Assembly (NCBI GenBank): GCA_007693835.1
Contig: RECW01000136.1
Location: forward strand, 1 to 55,563
Direction of reading: 5' to 3'
Length of the DNA stretch: 55,563 bases
Source: Paracoccaceae bacterium
Lineage (GTDB): Bacteria > Pseudomonadota > Alphaproteobacteria > Rhodobacterales > Rhodobacteraceae
Part shown: in pieces, positions 28,511 through 39,538 of the stretch
How positions within the stretch are numbered: position 1 is the stretch's first letter
Layout: each line of letters opens with the position of its first letter
Program-made: the position numbers and the translations under genes
Notes under the pieces: model-generated
Told to the model about the DNA's origin: nothing
What the model saw: only the letters and a program-made list of their open reading frames with translations
The model's database searches: none

Positions 28511-30769
28511 TCAGGCGAAGCGGTTGTTGCGCGGGAAGCCCCGCGGCGCCATCCGGCCGGCCGAGGCGCGGCGGAACAGGTATTCCTCAAGCTCGGGGCC
28601 CGCGACCGTGCGCGTGCGGCCGGCGGAGTCCTTCCACGCCAGCCCCTCGCCCTTCCAGAACACGATGGCGTCCGACAAGCCGCCGTCCTTGTACTTCTGC
28701 AGGCGCACGCCCTTGCCCTTGGAGAGCTCAGGGATCTCCGTCAGCGCAAACACCGAAAGCCGCCGGTTCTCGCCCACCACGGCGACATGATCGCCCGTCA
28801 CCGGCGCGGCGACGACCAGCCGCGCCCCCGGCGCCAGCGTCATCGCCTGCCGGCCGGCGCGGGTCTGCGCGATCAGGTCGTCCTCGGCGACCACGAAGCC
28901 GTCGCCCGCCGACGACGCGAGCAGGCGCTTGACGCCGGGGCGGTGGACGAACAGCGCGGCCACGTCGTCGTCGTTGGCGAGGTCGATCATCAGCCGCAGC
29001 GGCTCGCCCATGCCGCGCCCGCCCGGCAGCTTGTCGCCCGACAGGGTGAAGGCCCGGCCCGATCGGGTCAGCGCGAGGATGCGGTCGGTGGTCTCGGCGT
29101 GGAAGGCGAAGCGCGGGCCGTCGCCGTCCTTGTGCTTCACCTCCGCGTCGAGCGGCTGCGTGCCCCGCAGCGCGCGGATCCAGCCGTTCTTCGAGCACAG
29201 CACGGTGATCGGCTCGCGCTCGATCATCGCCTCGGGCGGCATGATCTCGACCTGCGGCGCGGCGGCGATGGTCGTGCGCCGCGCGCCGCCCGGCGCGTCG
29301 CGGCCGAAGCGGGCGTCGATCTCGCGCACCTGATCGGCGATGCGCGCCCACTGCTTCGCGGGGCTCTCCAGCAGCGCCGTGAGGTCGGCCTGCTCGGCGG
29401 TCAGCGCGTCGCGCTCCTGCCGCAGCGCCATCTCCTCGAGCTTGCGGAGGCTGCGCAGCCGCATGTTCAGGATCGCCTCGGCCTGCGCGTCGGTCAGGCG
29501 CACCGGCGTCGGGCTGTCTCCGTTCGACCAGTCCTCGGCCATCAGCGCGGGCTTCGGCTCGTCCTCGCCGCGGATGATCTCGATCACGCGGTCGAGGTTG
29601 AGGAAGGCGACGATGTAGCCCTCCAGCAACTCCAGCCTTCGCGCGATCTTCTCAAGCCGGTGGCGGCTGCGGCGCTGCAGCACCTCGCGCCGGTGGCCGA
29701 GGAAGGCCAGCAGCAACTCGCGCAGGCTGCACACCCGCGGCGTGCGCCCGTCGATCAGCGCGTTCATGTTGAGCGGGAAACGGGTCTCCAGGTCCGACAG
29801 CTTGAACAGCGTCTCCATCAGCACCGCGGGGTCGACGGCGCGGGAGCGCGGTTCGAGGATCAGCCGCACGTCCTCGGCCGATTCGTCGCGCACGTCCGCG
29901 AGCATCGGCGCCTTCTTCTCCAGCACGAGCTGGGCCAGCCGCTCGACCAGCTTCGATTTCTGCACCTGATAGGGAATCTCGGTGACGACGATCTGGTAGA
30001 CGCCGCGGCCGAGATCCTCCGTCCGCCACCGCGCGCGCAGGCGGAACCCGCCGCGGCCGGTGGCGTAGGCTTCGGCCACGCTCTCGGGCGGTTCGATCAT
30101 CACGCCGCCGGTGGGGAAGTCGGGGCCGGGCACGATGGCGGCCACGTCCGCCTGCGGGTTCTCGATCAGCGCGAGCAACGCGGCGCAAAGCTCGCCGGCG
30201 TTGTGGGGCGGGATGGAGGTCGCCATGCCGACGGCGATGCCCGCCGCCCCGTTGGCGAGCAGATTGGGAAAGGCGCCGGGCAGGACGACGGGCTCCTCCT
30301 CCGAGCCGTCGTAGGTGGCGCGCAGGTCGACGGCGTCCTCGTCGAGCCCGTCGAGCATGGCGGCGGCGACCGCCGTCAGCCGCGCCTCGGTGTAGCGCTG
30401 GGCGGCGGCGTTGTCGCCGTCGATGTTGCCGAAGTTCCCCTGCCCCTCGATCAGCGGATAGCGCAGCGAAAAGTCCTGCGCCGCCCGCACCAGCGCATCG
30501 TAGACGCTGAGTTCGCCGTGAGGGTGATACTTGCCGATCACGTCGCCGACCACGCGCGCCGACTTCTTGAACGGCGAGGCCGGGTCGAGCCGCAGTTGCC
30601 GCATCGCGTAGAGCAGACGGCGATGCACCGGCTTCAGCCCGTCGCGCGCGTCGGGCAGGGCGCGGTGCATGATCGTCGACAGCGCGTATTGCAGATACCG
30701 CTCGCCGAGCGCGCGCGTGAGCGGCTCGCTGGTCACGGAAGGCGGTGCGTCGTCGGTTTCGTCTGCCAT
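28511..30769 (-). CDS. parC: DNA topoisomerase IV subunit A
   Basis: ParC (752 aa) is the breakage-reunion subunit of topoisomerase IV. The active tyrosine is in [11 protein letters not shown], preceded by [14 protein letters not shown]. In that helix, Leu87 stands where E. coli ParC has Ser80 and Asp91 where it has Glu84. The C-terminal pinwheel has degenerate blades, and the short length and lack of a GyrA box (QRRGGKG-like) favour ParC over GyrA. It is divergent from the SleB-type gene. Confidence 0.95.
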   Translation of the reverse strand: MADETDDAPPSVTSEPLTRALGERYLQYALSTIMHRALPDARDGLKPVHRRLLYAMRQLRLDPASPFKKSARVVGDVIGKYHPHGELSVYDALVRAAQDFSLRYPLIEGQGNFGNIDGDNAAAQRYTEARLTAVAAAMLDGLDEDAVDLRATYDGSEEEPVVLPGAFPNLLANGAAGIAVGMATSIPPHNAGELCAALLALIENPQADVAAIVPGPDFPTGGVMIEPPESVAEAYATGRGGFRLRARWRTEDLGRGVYQIVVTEIPYQVQKSKLVERLAQLVLEKKAPMLADVRDESAEDVRLILEPRSRAVDPAVLMETLFKLSDLETRFPLNMNALIDGRTPRVCSLRELLLAFLGHRREVLQRRSRHRLEKIARRLELLEGYIVAFLNLDRVIEIIRGEDEPKPALMAEDWSNGDSPTPVRLTDAQAEAILNMRLRSLRKLEEMALRQERDALTAEQADLTALLESPAKQWARIADQVREIDARFGRDAPGGARRTTIAAAPQVEIMPPEAMIEREPITVLCSKNGWIRALRGTQPLDAEVKHKDGDGPRFAFHAETTDRILALTRSGRAFTLSGDKLPGGRGMGEPLRLMIDLANDDDVAALFVHRPGVKRLLASSAGDGFVVAEDDLIAQTRAGRQAMTLAPGARLVVAAPVTGDHVAVVGENRRLSVFALTEIPELSKGKGVRLQKYKDGGLSDAIVFWKGEGLAWKDSAGRTRTVAGPELEEYLFRRASAGRMAPRGFPRNNRFA

Positions 30770-30898
30770 GGGCGAGACGGTAGTCGCTCGCGCCCGCGCG
30801 GTCCATCGCCCGCCCGATCGCGCACCGCGGTAACCGGTTTCACGACTATCACGGGATTGTCAGTTCCTGTTCATCAATGTCGCCGACACAAGCGGCGC

Positions 30899-31357
30899 AT
30901 GATGTTCGAACCAGCGCATGTGCTGGCTGCGGCGCTCGCGTTGAGCAGCGCCGGGCTGGAGAACCGCCACGACCCGGCCGACGTGGCCTGTCTGGCGCTC
31001 AACGTCTACCACGAGGCGCGTGGCGAAAGCGTGACCGGCCAGGCGGCCGTCGCGCACGTCACCTTGAACCGGGTGCGGAACCCGCGGTTCCCCGACAGCG
31101 TCTGCGCGGTGGTGACGCAGCAGGCCCGCGGCGTCTGCCAGTTCTCATGGGTGTGCAACGACCCAGGACAGCCGCGCAACCGGACGGCGCTGAAGCGCGC
31201 CTATCAGGTCGCCGTCGACACGCTCGCCGGCCGCCGCGCCGACCCGACCAACGGCGCGACCTACTTCTTCAGCCGCCGCATCCCGACGCCCGACTGGGCG
31301 CGCCGCATGCGCGAGACCACGGCGATCGACAACCACCGCTTCTTCCGCCAGGGCTGA
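30899..31357 (+). CDS. Cell wall hydrolase, SleB/CwlJ type
   Basis: The product (152 aa) has a Hydrolase_2 (SleB) domain. The catalytic Glu39 is in NVYHEARGE; TLNRVRNPRFPDSVCAVV and CQFSWVCND follow, and ATYFF with H-x-F ends the domain. The SleB fold is lytic-transglycosylase-like and acts on peptidoglycan. Residues 4-20 are only weakly hydrophobic, so export is uncertain. A second ATG follows the first. In non-spore-formers such proteins probably remodel the cell wall. Confidence 0.85.
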   Translation: MMFEPAHVLAAALALSSAGLENRHDPADVACLALNVYHEARGESVTGQAAVAHVTLNRVRNPRFPDSVCAVVTQQARGVCQFSWVCNDPGQPRNRTALKRAYQVAVDTLAGRRADPTNGATYFFSRRIPTPDWARRMRETTAIDNHRFFRQG

Positions 31358-31373
31358 CGCCGCGCCTGCCGGT

Positions 31374-32306
31374 TCACCGGGCTCGGCCGCGGTGGATGCG
31401 GCCGAAATCGGGGTCGGGCGTGTCCTGTCCGGCCTCCACGATCCCTCGGCGAATCGCTCGCGTGCGGGTGAAATAGTCGAACAGCAGCTCGCCGTCGCCG
31501 GTTCGGATCGCCCGCTGAAGGGCGAAGAGCTCCTCGGTGAAACGGCCGAGGATCTCCAGCGTCGCCTCGCGATTGGTCAGGAACACGTCGCGCCACATCG
31601 TGGGGTCGGAGGCGGCGATGCGGGTGAAGTCGCGGAAGCCCGCCGCGGAGTACTTGATCACCTCCGACTCGGTGACGTGGCGCATGTCGTCGGCGACGCC
31701 CACCATGGTGTAGGCGATCAGGTGCGGCGCATGGCTGGTGACGGCGAGCACGAGGTCGTGGTGCTCGGGGCTCATCTCGTCGACCTTCGCGCCCAGCCGC
31801 TCCCAGAACTCCGCGACCCGCGCGACGGCGCGGCGCGGCGCGGCGGGCGGCGGGGTGACGATGCACCAGCGCCCGTCGAACAGTTCGGCGAAACCGGCGT
31901 CGGGCCCCGAGTGCTCGGTGCCGGCGATGGGGTGGGCCGGCACGAAGGCGGCGCCGTCAGGCAGCGCCGCCGCGACCGTCCGCACGACCGCGGCCTTCAC
32001 CGAGCCGACGTCTGACACGACGGCGCCTGGCGCCAGCGCCGGCGCGACGGCGGCCGCCGCCTCGCCCATCGCGCCGACCGGCGTGCACAGGATCACCAGA
32101 TCGGCCCCGCGCGCCGCTTCGGCGGCCGTCGCAGGAACGGCGTCCAGAAAACCGAGAGAGGTCGCGCGGTCGCGCACCGCCTCGGCGCGATCCCACCCCA
32201 CGAGCGTCGCCGCCGCGCCGCCGCGGCGGGCGGCATGGGCGATGGACGCGCCGATCAGCCCGAGCCCGATCAGCGCGACGCGCCCGAAGACCGGCCCCTC
32301 GCTCAA
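31374..32306 (-). CDS. Prephenate/arogenate dehydrogenase
   Basis: The product (310 aa) is a TyrA-type NAD(P)-dependent dehydrogenase for tyrosine synthesis. The nucleotide-binding GLGLIGAS lies near residue 15, followed by LVILCTPVGA, HPIAGTEHSGP and SHAPHLIAYTM with the catalytic His. The only start that fits the overlap with hisC is TTG at 32306 (TTGA); upstream in-frame starts lie inside hisC. It is coupled to hisC, whose enzyme may also transaminate aromatic acids. Confidence 0.92.
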   Translation of the reverse strand: MSEGPVFGRVALIGLGLIGASIAHAARRGGAAATLVGWDRAEAVRDRATSLGFLDAVPATAAEAARGADLVILCTPVGAMGEAAAAVAPALAPGAVVSDVGSVKAAVVRTVAAALPDGAAFVPAHPIAGTEHSGPDAGFAELFDGRWCIVTPPPAAPRRAVARVAEFWERLGAKVDEMSPEHHDLVLAVTSHAPHLIAYTMVGVADDMRHVTESEVIKYSAAGFRDFTRIAASDPTMWRDVFLTNREATLEILGRFTEELFALQRAIRTGDGELLFDYFTRTRAIRRGIVEAGQDTPDPDFGRIHRGRAR

Positions 32307-33412
32307 GCCCGCGCCGCGCGGAAGCCGTCGACCGCCTCGGCCACGGCGCGGCAGGCCGCCTCGTCGCCGATCGAGATGCGCAGCCACCCCGGCAGACCGT
32401 AGCCCTCCATCCGCCGCACGATCAGGCCGCGGGTCTTGAGCCACGCGTCGGCCTCAGGGGCGGAGGCGGGCCCTTCCTCGCCGAAGCGGGCGAGCAGGAA
32501 GTTGCCGTGGGAGGCCGTGCACGGCACGCCCGCCCGGGCGAGCCGCGCCGCGAGCCACCCCCGCCAGGCCGCGTTCGCGGCGGCGGACCGCGCGACATGC
32601 TCGCCGTCGGCGACAGCCGCCGCGCCGGCGGCCAGCGCCGGCGCGCTCACGTTGAAGGGCCCGCGCACGCGGTTCAGCGCGTCGACAACATGGCCGGGCG
32701 CGTAGGCCCAGCCGAGCCGCAGCGCCGCGAGCCCGTGGATCTTCGAGAAGGTGCGCGTCATCACCACGTTGTCGTGCGCAGCGACCAGCGCCGCCCCCGG
32801 GTCGTAGCCCGGCTCGTCGACATATTCGGCGTAGGCCGAGTCGAGCACCAGCAGGGCGCGTTCAGGGATTCCCGCCGCCAGCCGCGCCACCTCCGCGCCG
32901 GCGATCAGCGTGCCGGTGGGGTTGTTCGGGTTGGCGAGAAACACCAGCCGCGTGCGCTCGGTGCAGGCGGCGAGCATCGCGTCGACGTCCGCCGACAGGT
33001 CGTGCTCCGGCGCCGCAACGGGCGTCGCGCCCGCGGCCCGCGCCGAGATCGCATACATCAGGAAACCGTGGCGACTGTGGACCACCTCGTCGCCCGGCCC
33101 TGCGTAGGTCTGGCAGAGCAGCGAGATGATCTCGTCCGACCCCGCCCCGCAGACGATGCGCTCCGCCTCCAGTCCATGGACCGCGGCGATGGCGCGGCGC
33201 AGCTCGGTCGCCCCGCCGTCGGGATAGAGCGCCAGGTCGCCGGCGGCGGCGCGGTAGGCCTCGACCGCCGCGGGGCTCGGGCCGAACGGGTTCTCGTTCG
33301 CCGACAGCTTGATCGCGCGGTTCGCGCCGGGCGCGCCCGCTTCGCCGCCGACATAGGGCGCGATCCCCATGACGCCGGGTTGCGGGACGATGCGGGGGTG
33401 CGGTGCGGTCAT
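32303..33412 (-). CDS. hisC: Histidinol-phosphate aminotransferase
   Basis: HisC (369 aa) is a class I/II PLP aminotransferase. Lys224 in RTFSKIHGLA binds PLP. LSANENPFGPSP, NPNNPTGT and DSAYAEY are standard, and the C-terminal Arg in WLRISIGD binds the substrate acid. Because it is paired with tyrA, it may serve both histidine and aromatic synthesis. It is preceded by a 63-base gap to dapE (same strand). Confidence 0.93.
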   Translation of the reverse strand: MTAPHPRIVPQPGVMGIAPYVGGEAGAPGANRAIKLSANENPFGPSPAAVEAYRAAAGDLALYPDGGATELRRAIAAVHGLEAERIVCGAGSDEIISLLCQTYAGPGDEVVHSRHGFLMYAISARAAGATPVAAPEHDLSADVDAMLAACTERTRLVFLANPNNPTGTLIAGAEVARLAAGIPERALLVLDSAYAEYVDEPGYDPGAALVAAHDNVVMTRTFSKIHGLAALRLGWAYAPGHVVDALNRVRGPFNVSAPALAAGAAAVADGEHVARSAAANAAWRGWLAARLARAGVPCTASHGNFLLARFGEEGPASAPEADAWLKTRGLIVRRMEGYGLPGWLRISIGDEAACRAVAEAVDGFRAARA

Positions 33413-33475
33413 GGCTCGGCTCGCGCGGCTTCGGCGCGCCCGTTTACCGCGGGGCGCGCGCCGACGCCAGCGGCC

Positions 33476-34611
33476 TCAGGCGCTTGCGAACCAGCGGTCG
33501 AGGACGCCGCGATAGAGCCGCGCGAGGCGGCGGACGTCCTCGACCGGCACGCGTTCGTCCACGGCATGCATGCCGCGCCCGACGAGGCCGAGTTCCACCA
33601 CGGGGCAGTGATCCTTCACGAACCGCGCGTCGGACGTGCCGCCAGCCGTCGAGAGCGCCGGCCGCGCCCCCGTCTCGGCCGCCACCGCCGCGGCGACCAT
33701 CTCGACGAAGGGCCCGGGCGGCGTGACGAAGCTTTCGGCCGAGAGATGCGTCTCGACGGCGATGGCGACGCCGGTCTCGGCCGTCACGACTTCGGCCGTC
33801 GCGCGCAGGCGCGCGGTCAGCGACGCGCCGTCGTGGGCGTCGTTGAAGCGGATGTTGACCGTCGCGCGGCCCTCCGCCGGGATCACGTTGGTCGCCGGGT
33901 TGCCGACGTCGATGGTGGTGATCGCCAGCGTCGAGGGCTCGAAATGCGCCGTGCCTTGGTCCAGCGGCGTCGACGCCAGCCGATCCAGCAGCCGCGCAAG
34001 CGCCGGCAACGGGTTCAGGGCGCGCGCGGGATAGGCGGTGTGGCCCTGCACGCCGCGGGCGGTGAAAGTCGCCGTCAGCGAGCCCCGCCGCCCGATCTTG
34101 ATCGCGTCGCCGAAGGTCTCGGCCGAGGTCGGCTCGCCGACGAGGCAGACGTCGAGCCGCTCGCCCTCGGCGGCCATCCAGTCGAGGATCGCGCGGGTGC
34201 CGTGCTCCGCCGCCCCTTCCTCGTCGCCGGTGATCAGCAGCGCGACCGACCCCTTCGGCGGCGTCTCGCTCACGAAGCCCGCCGCCGAGGCCGCGAAGGC
34301 GGCGACCGCCGACTTCATGTCGACCGACCCCCTGCCCCACAGGTCGCCGCCCGCGATCGCCGCCGAGAACGGCGGATGCGTCCACGCCGCCGCGTCGCCC
34401 TCCGGCACGACGTCGGTGTGGCCGTTGAAGCCGAAGACGGGGCCTTCCGTCCCCCACCGCGCGTAGAGGTTCGCGACGCCGCCCCGGTCGACCCGCGCGC
34501 ACCGAAATCCGAAGGGCGTCAGCGCCTCGGCCAGCACGTCGAGCGCGCCGGCGTCGGCCGGAGTGACGGAGGCGCGGCGGACCAGTGCCGCCGTCAGCTC
34601 GACCGGATCGA

Positions 34612-34615
<4 letters not shown>
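33476..34615 (-). CDS. dapE: Succinyl-diaminopimelate desuccinylase
   Basis: DapE (379 aa) is an M20 metallopeptidase-type enzyme that makes LL-diaminopimelate in the lysine/peptidoglycan route. [23 protein letters not shown] and LITGDEEG carry the zinc ligands, and the lid-domain motif [16 protein letters not shown] and the late GGTSDARF are present. GTG at 34615 forms a GTGA overlap with the dapD stop; a longer in-frame product would read through dapD and is rejected. Confidence 0.95.
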
Positions 34616-35457
<842 letters not shown>

Positions 35458-35547
35458 CGAGGCCTCCTGCCGGTGACTTTCCACACTCGGCCGCGCTATA
35501 CGCTGCAGGACCAGGGCGCGCAACGCGCGGGAGCGACAGGAGCGCGC

Positions 35548-36399
35548 ATGACGAGCGACCACATCCGCCACTCGGTGTTCCCGCCGGCGGACCGCGACGT
35601 CGCCGCCGTCGAGCGGCTGCCGTCGACGCCGCAGACCGAGAACGCCGCCTACCGCCTCGCCTTCCGCGACGTCGACTTCCTGATGCGCGACGAGCTGCGC
35701 CCGGTGCGGCTGCAGCTCGAGCTGCTGAAGGTCGAGATGGCGATGAACGAGCGCGAGATCGATTCGACCGTCGTCCTGTTCGGCGGCGCGCGGATCCGCC
35801 CGCCGGGCCTCGCGCCCGCGGACCGGCCGGGCATGGCGGCGCTGTCGCACTTCTACGAGGAGGCGCGGCGCTTCGCGAAGCTCGCCTCGGAGGAATCGCT
35901 GCGGCGCGGCGGGCGGGAGTTCGTCATCGTCACCGGCGGCGGCCCTGGCGTGATGGAGGCCGGCAACCGCGGCGCGCACGAGGCGGGCGCGCAGTCGATC
36001 GGGCTCAACATCATGCTGCCCCACGAACAGGCGCCGAACGGCTGGGTGACGCCGGACCTCTCGTTCAACTTCCACTATTTCGCCATCCGCAAGATGCACT
36101 TCCTGATGCGCGCTGCGGCGGTGGCGGTGTTTCCGGGCGGCTTCGGCACGCTGGACGAATTGTTCGAGACGCTGACGCTGATCCAGACGCGGCGCATGGC
36201 GCCGATGCCGGTGGTCCTGTTCGGCGAGGCGTTCTGGCGCAAGGTCGTGAACTTCGAGGCGCTGATCGAGGCCGGCACCATCGCGCCCGAGGACCTCAAC
36301 CTCTTCCACTTCTGCGAGACGGCGGAGGACGCCTGGGCCTACGTCTCGCGCCTCTGCGGCGTCGGCGAGAGCGCCGGCCGCAGCGCCGCCGCCGGCTGA
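35548..36399 (+). CDS. LOG family (TIGR00730-type) protein
   Basis: The product (283 aa) is a LOG-family Rossmann-fold protein. The hallmark [14 protein letters not shown] and [12 protein letters not shown] (PGGxGTxxE) motifs, about residues 131-144 and 197-208, are present. Relatives cleave cytokinin nucleotide monophosphates or other nucleotides to base and ribose 5-phosphate. The N-terminal extension of about 70 residues is longer than in the small LOG type. TATACG at 35497 may be its -10 region. The natural substrate is unknown. Confidence 0.88.
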   Translation: MTSDHIRHSVFPPADRDVAAVERLPSTPQTENAAYRLAFRDVDFLMRDELRPVRLQLELLKVEMAMNEREIDSTVVLFGGARIRPPGLAPADRPGMAALSHFYEEARRFAKLASEESLRRGGREFVIVTGGGPGVMEAGNRGAHEAGAQSIGLNIMLPHEQAPNGWVTPDLSFNFHYFAIRKMHFLMRAAAVAVFPGGFGTLDELFETLTLIQTRRMAPMPVVLFGEAFWRKVVNFEALIEAGTIAPEDLNLFHFCETAEDAWAYVSRLCGVGESAGRSAAAG

Positions 36400-36526
36400 C
36401 GCCGCCGCGACCCAAGACTGTCGCGACCCCGCAACGATCACGCGAACGCGACCGACGATGTCGGAGGGTTTACTCGACGCCGGGCGCCCACGGCATCACT
36501 TTCGTCTCCGAGAGCGGAGGCGGAAC

Positions 36527-37285
36527 ATGGGTTTTCAGCGTGTGATGGGTGCGGTTTGCGCCGCTGTTGTGACGGCGTTGGGCGCGGCTGGTCCCTCGGG
36601 GGCGCGCCCGGTCGTCGTGGAGCTTTTCACCAGCCAGGGGTGCAACGCCTGCCCGCCCGCCGACGCGCTGCTCGGTGAGCTGGCCGCGCGCGACGACGTG
36701 ATCGCGCTCGCGCTTCACGTCGACTACTGGGACTACCTCGGGTGGCGGGACGTCTTCGGCTCGGCGGCGAACACGCGGCGGCAGAGGAGCTACCTCCGGA
36801 CGCTGGGCGGCCGCACCGTCTTCACGCCGCAGCTCGTGATCGACGGAGCGCTGGCCCTGCCCGGCGCGCGCCGCGCCGACGTGCTGGACGAGATCGCCAT
36901 CGCCCGCGCCACCCCCCACGCCGCCGCCGTCGCCCTGGAGCGCGATCCCGATGGCATGGTGATCCGGGTCGACGGGGAAGCGCAGGACAATCCCGCGCGC
37001 GTGCTGTTCTTCGTCTTCGAGCCGCCGCACGTGGTGACACCCACGCGCGGCGAGAACGTCGGGCGGCCTCTCGTCTACCACAACGCCGTCCGCTTCTGGA
37101 TGACGCTGGGGTGGTGGCGCGGCGGCGAGCAGGTGTGGCGCGCGCCGGCGCCGGAAGACGCGCGGGGCGTGGCGGCGCTGGTGCAGCGTCGCGACGGCGT
37201 CATCATCGGCGCGGCGCAGCGGTTGATGAACGGCGCGGCGCCGGCGGTGTCGGAAGTCAGCGGCGCGGCGATCAGCGCGCCCTGA
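36527..37285 (+). CDS. DUF1223 exported thioredoxin-like protein
   Basis: The product (252 aa) matches DUF1223. A signal peptide (about 1-26, ending SGA-R) is followed by VVELFTSQGCNACPPADALL with a CxxC pair at Cys39 and Cys42, typical of a thioredoxin-like active site, and then ALHVDYWDYLGW and TPQLVIDG. It is probably periplasmic. GGAGG lies before the chosen ATG. Its last 14 bases overlap the convergent acyltransferase gene. Confidence 0.88.
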   Translation: MGFQRVMGAVCAAVVTALGAAGPSGARPVVVELFTSQGCNACPPADALLGELAARDDVIALALHVDYWDYLGWRDVFGSAANTRRQRSYLRTLGGRTVFTPQLVIDGALALPGARRADVLDEIAIARATPHAAAVALERDPDGMVIRVDGEAQDNPARVLFFVFEPPHVVTPTRGENVGRPLVYHNAVRFWMTLGWWRGGEQVWRAPAPEDARGVAALVQRRDGVIIGAAQRLMNGAAPAVSEVSGAAISAP

Positions 37286-38141
37286 CCTTCCGCCGCTTCC
37301 ATCGGTGATGCAGCCAGAACCACTGGCCCGGCGCCGCGTCCACCCACGCGGAGAAGCGGTCGTTGATCGCTCCGGTCACAGAGATGGGGTCGCCCGGCGG
37401 CAACGGCGGCTCGAAGGTCACGTCGAAGCTCAGGCCGTCGGCGCGTCGCTGCGCGAAGGCCGGGATCAGCGCCGCGCCTGTGCGTTGCGCCAGCGCCGCG
37501 ACCGCCGTCGCCGTCTCGGCCTCGCGGCCGAGGAACGCGATCAGCGGATCGCCGCCCGACCGTTGATCGAGCAGCACCATCACCACACCGCCGCGCTTCA
37601 GAGCGCCGAGCAAGCCGCGCCCGCCCTGCCGACCCTTGTGGAGCACCGGCTCGCCGGCGGCGCGGATGCGCCAGATCGACATGGCGTCGAACAGCGGATT
37701 GTTGAAGGCGCGGTAGAGAATGCCGACGTCGACGCCCGCGTCGCGCGCCGCGAGGCGCACCGCCTCCCAGTTGCCGAAGTGGGCCGACACCACCACCACG
37801 CCCCGCCCCGCCGCCGCGGCCTGCCGCAGATGCTCCACGCCCCGCGCATGGCGGCGCTCCGAGCGGGCGGCGAAGTCGGGCATGCGGATGTATTCGGCGA
37901 GCACGCGGCCGAAGTTGTCCCCCACCTCCCGCGTGATGCGGCGCGGCTGGAGGGAGGGGCGCACCATCGCGAGGTTCTCGCGAATGCGGCGCGCGGCCGG
38001 CGCCAGCGGCAGCCCCCAGCGGCCGACGGCGGCGAAGGCGCGGACCGCGGCGTCGGCGGGGATGACGAAGAACGGCGCGATGACGATCGCGAAGGCGACG
38101 CCCTCCACGGTCCACCAGAACCGGCGCGTCCACGGTCTCAC
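37272..38141 (-). CDS. LpxL/HtrB-like lipid A acyltransferase
   Basis: The product (289 aa) belongs to the Kdo2-lipid A acyltransferase (lysophospholipid acyltransferase) family. One hydrophobic helix (about 10-30) anchors it in the inner membrane. The catalytic H-x4-E motif is SAHFGNWEA (His121, Glu126), and DQRSGGDP and FLGREA follow. GTG at 38141 forms a GTGA overlap with the MATE gene; longer in-frame starts are rejected. It probably adds a secondary acyl chain to lipid A. Confidence 0.9.
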   Translation of the reverse strand: MRPWTRRFWWTVEGVAFAIVIAPFFVIPADAAVRAFAAVGRWGLPLAPAARRIRENLAMVRPSLQPRRITREVGDNFGRVLAEYIRMPDFAARSERRHARGVEHLRQAAAAGRGVVVVSAHFGNWEAVRLAARDAGVDVGILYRAFNNPLFDAMSIWRIRAAGEPVLHKGRQGGRGLLGALKRGGVVMVLLDQRSGGDPLIAFLGREAETATAVAALAQRTGAALIPAFAQRRADGLSFDVTFEPPLPPGDPISVTGAINDRFSAWVDAAPGQWFWLHHRWKRRKVRAR

Positions 38142-39538
38142 GCGCGCCTCCGAGACAGTGCGGCGAAGCGCGCGCCCTGAAGCAGCAGCGACAGCGTCGC
38201 CCCAGCGACGCTGGCCCACATCAGACCCGCCGCGCCCATGTCGAGTTCGAAGGCGAACAGGGCGCCGAGCGGCACCATCGCCAGCCAGAACGCGATGAAG
38301 TAGAGCCCCGACGACACGAAGGTGTCGCCGAGGGCGCGGTTGCACTGGCCCATCACGATCTGCCCGCCGTCCGGCAGGACGGTGACGGCGACGACGAACA
38401 GCAGCCCGACGGTGACGCCCTGCACCGCCGGATCGACCGTGTAGACCGCCGCCAGGGCCTCGGGGGCCGCGACAAGCCCGAGGCCGATGCCTCCCATGAC
38501 GACGAAGCACGCAGCGAGCCCCAGCCAGCCGGCGAACCGCGCCTCGCCGAGGCGCCCCGCCCCTGCCTCCGACCCCACCCGCACCGCCGTCGCGACGCTG
38601 AGGCCGAGGGCGACCATGAACACCGTCGCCTCGATGTTGTGGGCGATGGAGTAGGCCGCCAGCGCCGTCGGGCCGAGCAGCCCCGCCATCTGCATCAGCG
38701 CGCCGAAGGCGCTGGTCTCGAAGCCGACCGAAAGGCCGGCGGCGTAGCCGATGCGCCGCATCTCGGCGCCCGCCCGCCATCCGCCCGGCCCCCAGAAGCC
38801 GCCCATGCGCCGCAGCCCGCCGGCGGCGCGCACCTCCGGCAGGCGGAGGATCACGATCAGCACGACGAGGAACAGGAACACCCGCACCAGCGAGGTCGAG
38901 ATCGCCGAGCCGACCGCCCCCAATTCGGGCGCGCCGAGGTTGCCGTAGATGAACACCCAGTTCAGCGCCACGTTCAGCGCGTTCGCCGCCAGCATCGCCA
39001 GCATGGCGGGCTTCGGCCGGCCGCTGCCCTCCAGATAGAAGGCGCAGGTGATGTAGAGCACCTGGAACAGCACGCCGGGCGCGAGCACGAAGCTGACGGC
39101 GCCGCCGCCCTCCGCGAGCGCCTCCGACTGGCCGATCAGCCGCAGCCACAGAAAGCCGAGCGCCATCAGCGCGGCGCCCGCCAGCCCCGCCGCCGTCGCC
39201 CACGGCAGCGAACGCCGCCAGATGTCGACGCACTCCTCCGTTTTCCCGGCCCCGAAACGCCGGGAGACCAGAGAGATCACGCCCATCTGGAGGCCGACCG
39301 CCGTCACCATGATCGGGATGAAGAGCCCCAGCGCCACCGAGGCCTCCGCCAGCGCCAGCGTCGCGTAGCGGCCGAGCATAATCACGTCGACCAGCGCCAT
39401 GGCGAGGATGCCGGCGCGTGACAGCATCACCGGCCACGCGAGCCGCGCCAGCATGCCGAGATGGCGGCGCAGCCGCGCGCCGCCGGGCTCGACCCGCAGC
39501 GCGCCGCGCGGGCGGATGTCGGCTTCGGGCTTGTTCAC
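38138..39538 (-). CDS. MATE family efflux transporter
   Basis: The product (466 aa) has about 12 hydrophobic helices and fits the MATE/NorM family: PVMLSRAGILAMALVDVIML in the first helix region, GVISLVSRRFGAG, and FETSAFGALMQMAGLLGP at the start of the second half, the usual symmetric repeat. MATE proteins export cationic drugs using Na+ or H+. The start is GTG at 39538, overlapping the EamA gene stop. Substrate unknown. Confidence 0.9.
   Translation of the reverse strand: MNKPEADIRPRGALRVEPGGARLRRHLGMLARLAWPVMLSRAGILAMALVDVIMLGRYATLALAEASVALGLFIPIMVTAVGLQMGVISLVSRRFGAGKTEECVDIWRRSLPWATAAGLAGAALMALGFLWLRLIGQSEALAEGGGAVSFVLAPGVLFQVLYITCAFYLEGSGRPKPAMLAMLAANALNVALNWVFIYGNLGAPELGAVGSAISTSLVRVFLFLVVLIVILRLPEVRAAGGLRRMGGFWGPGGWRAGAEMRRIGYAAGLSVGFETSAFGALMQMAGLLGPTALAAYSIAHNIEATVFMVALGLSVATAVRVGSEAGAGRLGEARFAGWLGLAACFVVMGGIGLGLVAAPEALAAVYTVDPAVQGVTVGLLFVVAVTVLPDGGQIVMGQCNRALGDTFVSSGLYFIAFWLAMVPLGALFAFELDMGAAGLMWASVAGATLSLLLQGARFAALSRRRA

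Noticed and set aside
28511-30769. GyrA instead of ParC
   Set aside because: The length is near 750 aa and no GyrA box is visible in the C-terminal domain.
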